Of a DNA stretch of 64,000 bases, positions 63,126 to 64,000 are shown in pieces. A model generated the notes under the pieces. The model did not search any database, had not been told where the DNA came from, and worked only from the letters and a program-made list of their open reading frames with translations. Within the stretch, counting starts at the first letter, position 1, and each line of letters begins with the position of its first letter. Both the position numbers and the translations under genes were made by a program. Source of the stretch: Roseomonas nitratireducens (GTDB lineage Bacteria; Pseudomonadota; Alphaproteobacteria; Acetobacterales; Acetobacteraceae). The stretch lies in the NCBI RefSeq assembly GCF_017813355.1, contig NZ_JAGIYZ010000003.1, positions 227,542-291,541 on the forward strand. The letters are read 5' to 3'.

Positions 63126-64000
63126 GTGGACGAGAGCCTGATCGCCACCACGCTGAACCGGGACCTGCTGGCCCAGGGCGTGGGCGGGCAGTTGGCGGTG
63201 CAGCATTGGGAACAGCTGACGCAGTACCTGCGCCGCGCCCTGTCGCCCCGCCACGCCGCGCTGTTCGCCGAACCCAACCCGGACCCGGAAAAGGGCAGCA
63301 TCGACTGGTACGCGACGGGCAGCGGCCCCGCCTATCCGCTGCCCTCCCTCGATCCCGCGGCGCAGGAGGCGGTGCGCGCCGACCTCATGCGCATGGTCGC
63401 CGAGATCCAGGGCGCGGCGGACAAGCTCCGTGCGTCGGCGTCGGAAGGCGACCGCTTCCTCGGCGAGTTGCTGCGCCTCGCGCTGGAAATCCCGGACCAG
63501 GGCGCGATCCGCGTGCGGGACGGGCAGCCTGTGCTCGCGCCTTGGGGGCACATGGCGGCGGGCGCCGGCGCGATGCGCGAATTGCTCGTGCGCATGGTGC
63601 CGACCGCGGCGGCCCCCATGGCGATCGTTGGCCCGCCCGCGGCGGCGGTCGCGGCCAGGCGCAGCATCTGGCCCTGGCTGCTCGCCTTCCTGCTGCTGCT
63701 GCTGGCGCTGCTGCTCGCCCTGTGGCTGCTCTGGCGCGATCCCTTCGGCTGGTTCGCCACGCCGCAGGCGCAATGCGCGGTGCCCGACCGCGCGACCGCG
63801 AGCCTCGATGCCCTGCGGGAGGAGGAGGCGCGGGAAGGCGCGCTGCGTGCCGAGCTCGCCCGCATCTACGCCGAGGCGGGGGAAAGGCGCCTGCTCTGCC
63901 GCCCGCCGCCGCCCCCGCCACGGCCGCCCGAGCCGCCGCGCCCGCCGGAACCCCCCGCGCGCCCGCCCGAGCCGCCCCGCCAGCCGCCGCCACAGCCCCC
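63126..64000 (+). CDS. SrfA-like membrane protein, 3' end beyond the window
   Basis: This frame is open from GTG at 63126 to the window end (291 residues so far). The N-terminal cytoplasmic module (about 20-150) shares AALFAEP, GSIDWYATG and PVLAPWGHMAAGA with the preceding protein. One strong Leu-rich membrane helix lies at 181-203, then a short coiled segment to about residue 255 and a Pro-rich stretch (RPPEPPRPPEPP) at the truncation. By analogy a periplasmic domain should follow. It starts 22 bases after the protease gene; probably one operon. Confidence 0.75.
   Translation, partial: MDESLIATTLNRDLLAQGVGGQLAVQHWEQLTQYLRRALSPRHAALFAEPNPDPEKGSIDWYATGSGPAYPLPSLDPAAQEAVRADLMRMVAEIQGAADKLRASASEGDRFLGELLRLALEIPDQGAIRVRDGQPVLAPWGHMAAGAGAMRELLVRMVPTAAAPMAIVGPPAAAVAARRSIWPWLLAFLLLLLALLLALWLLWRDPFGWFATPQAQCAVPDRATASLDALREEEAREGALRAELARIYAEAGERRLLCRPPPPPPRPPEPPRPPEPPARPPEPPRQPPPQP

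Noticed and set aside
60974..63301. 775-codon antisense open frame
   Set aside because: Arg/Gly/His-rich mirror of the protease gene, a usual artefact of high GC3 coding on the other strand.
1..64000. Insertion sequences, prophage, CRISPR or tandem-repeat arrays
   Set aside because: No transposase, integrase, phage structural gene or regularly spaced repeats were seen on either strand; Pro-rich codon runs in the last genes are protein-level low complexity.

Overview
The window is very GC-rich alphaproteobacterial DNA. It carries a purple-bacterial type-II photosynthesis gene cluster followed by ordinary chromosomal genes. The gene order crtF-bchCXYZ-pufBALMC with crtI, crtD and crtC nearby, many tripartite-tricarboxylate (Bug) and amidohydrolase-type catabolic genes, a class I PHA synthase and the very high GC content fit an aerobic or facultative anoxygenic phototroph of Rhodospirillales/Acetobacteraceae (Roseomonas/Craurococcus/Roseococcus-like). 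The family assignment is inference; the phototrophy is direct.

1-19 kb, photosynthesis cluster. The 3' part of crtF is followed by a promoter with paired PpsR/CrtJ-type sites, then bchC, bchX, bchY and bchZ (chlorophyllide a reductase plus BchC). Next come the LH1 genes pufB and pufA, both under 60 codons, an RNA-stabilising hairpin, the reaction-centre genes pufL and pufM, and the tetraheme cytochrome pufC, closed by a strong terminator. crtI follows, with convergent crtD and a membrane protein of unknown role. A divergent P450/ATP-grasp pair starts next to a second copy of the same promoter architecture. An MCP, then a GMC oxidoreductase translationally coupled to crtC, end the cluster. The LH1 polypeptides lack both tryptophans that normally hydrogen-bond bacteriochlorophyll.

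20-35 kb, catabolic and transport region. Here lie a GalB-like/hydrolase/dihydroxyphthalate-decarboxylase-like operon on +, and a solute-binding protein/quinone oxidoreductase/D-aminoacylase-like group on -. They are followed by an L,D-transpeptidase, a cupin, an M20 amidohydrolase, an IlvD-family dehydratase, a VOC protein, a Bug receptor, and a TetR gene divergent from an SMR transporter across a perfect 18-bp palindrome.

35-53 kb, core functions. The genes are rplM-rpsI, argC, a gamma-carbonic anhydrase-like protein, an oxalate-CoA-ligase-like enzyme, a ketopantoate reductase-like protein, two tandem paralogous lipoproteins, a structured RNA element, a large L,D-transpeptidase, tRNA-Glu, recJ, glpX, hom, an aminotransferase and phaC.

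53-64 kb. An SDR is followed by a coupled MBL/adenosine-deaminase-like/M20 operon on -, a frameshifted DUF4347-like gene, a tyrosine phosphatase, and a coupled pair of amidohydrolases with a Rieske ferredoxin. The window ends in two adjacent membrane proteins that share an N-terminal cytoplasmic module. One is fused to a trypsin-like protease; the other runs off the end. I saw no insertion sequence, prophage or CRISPR array.
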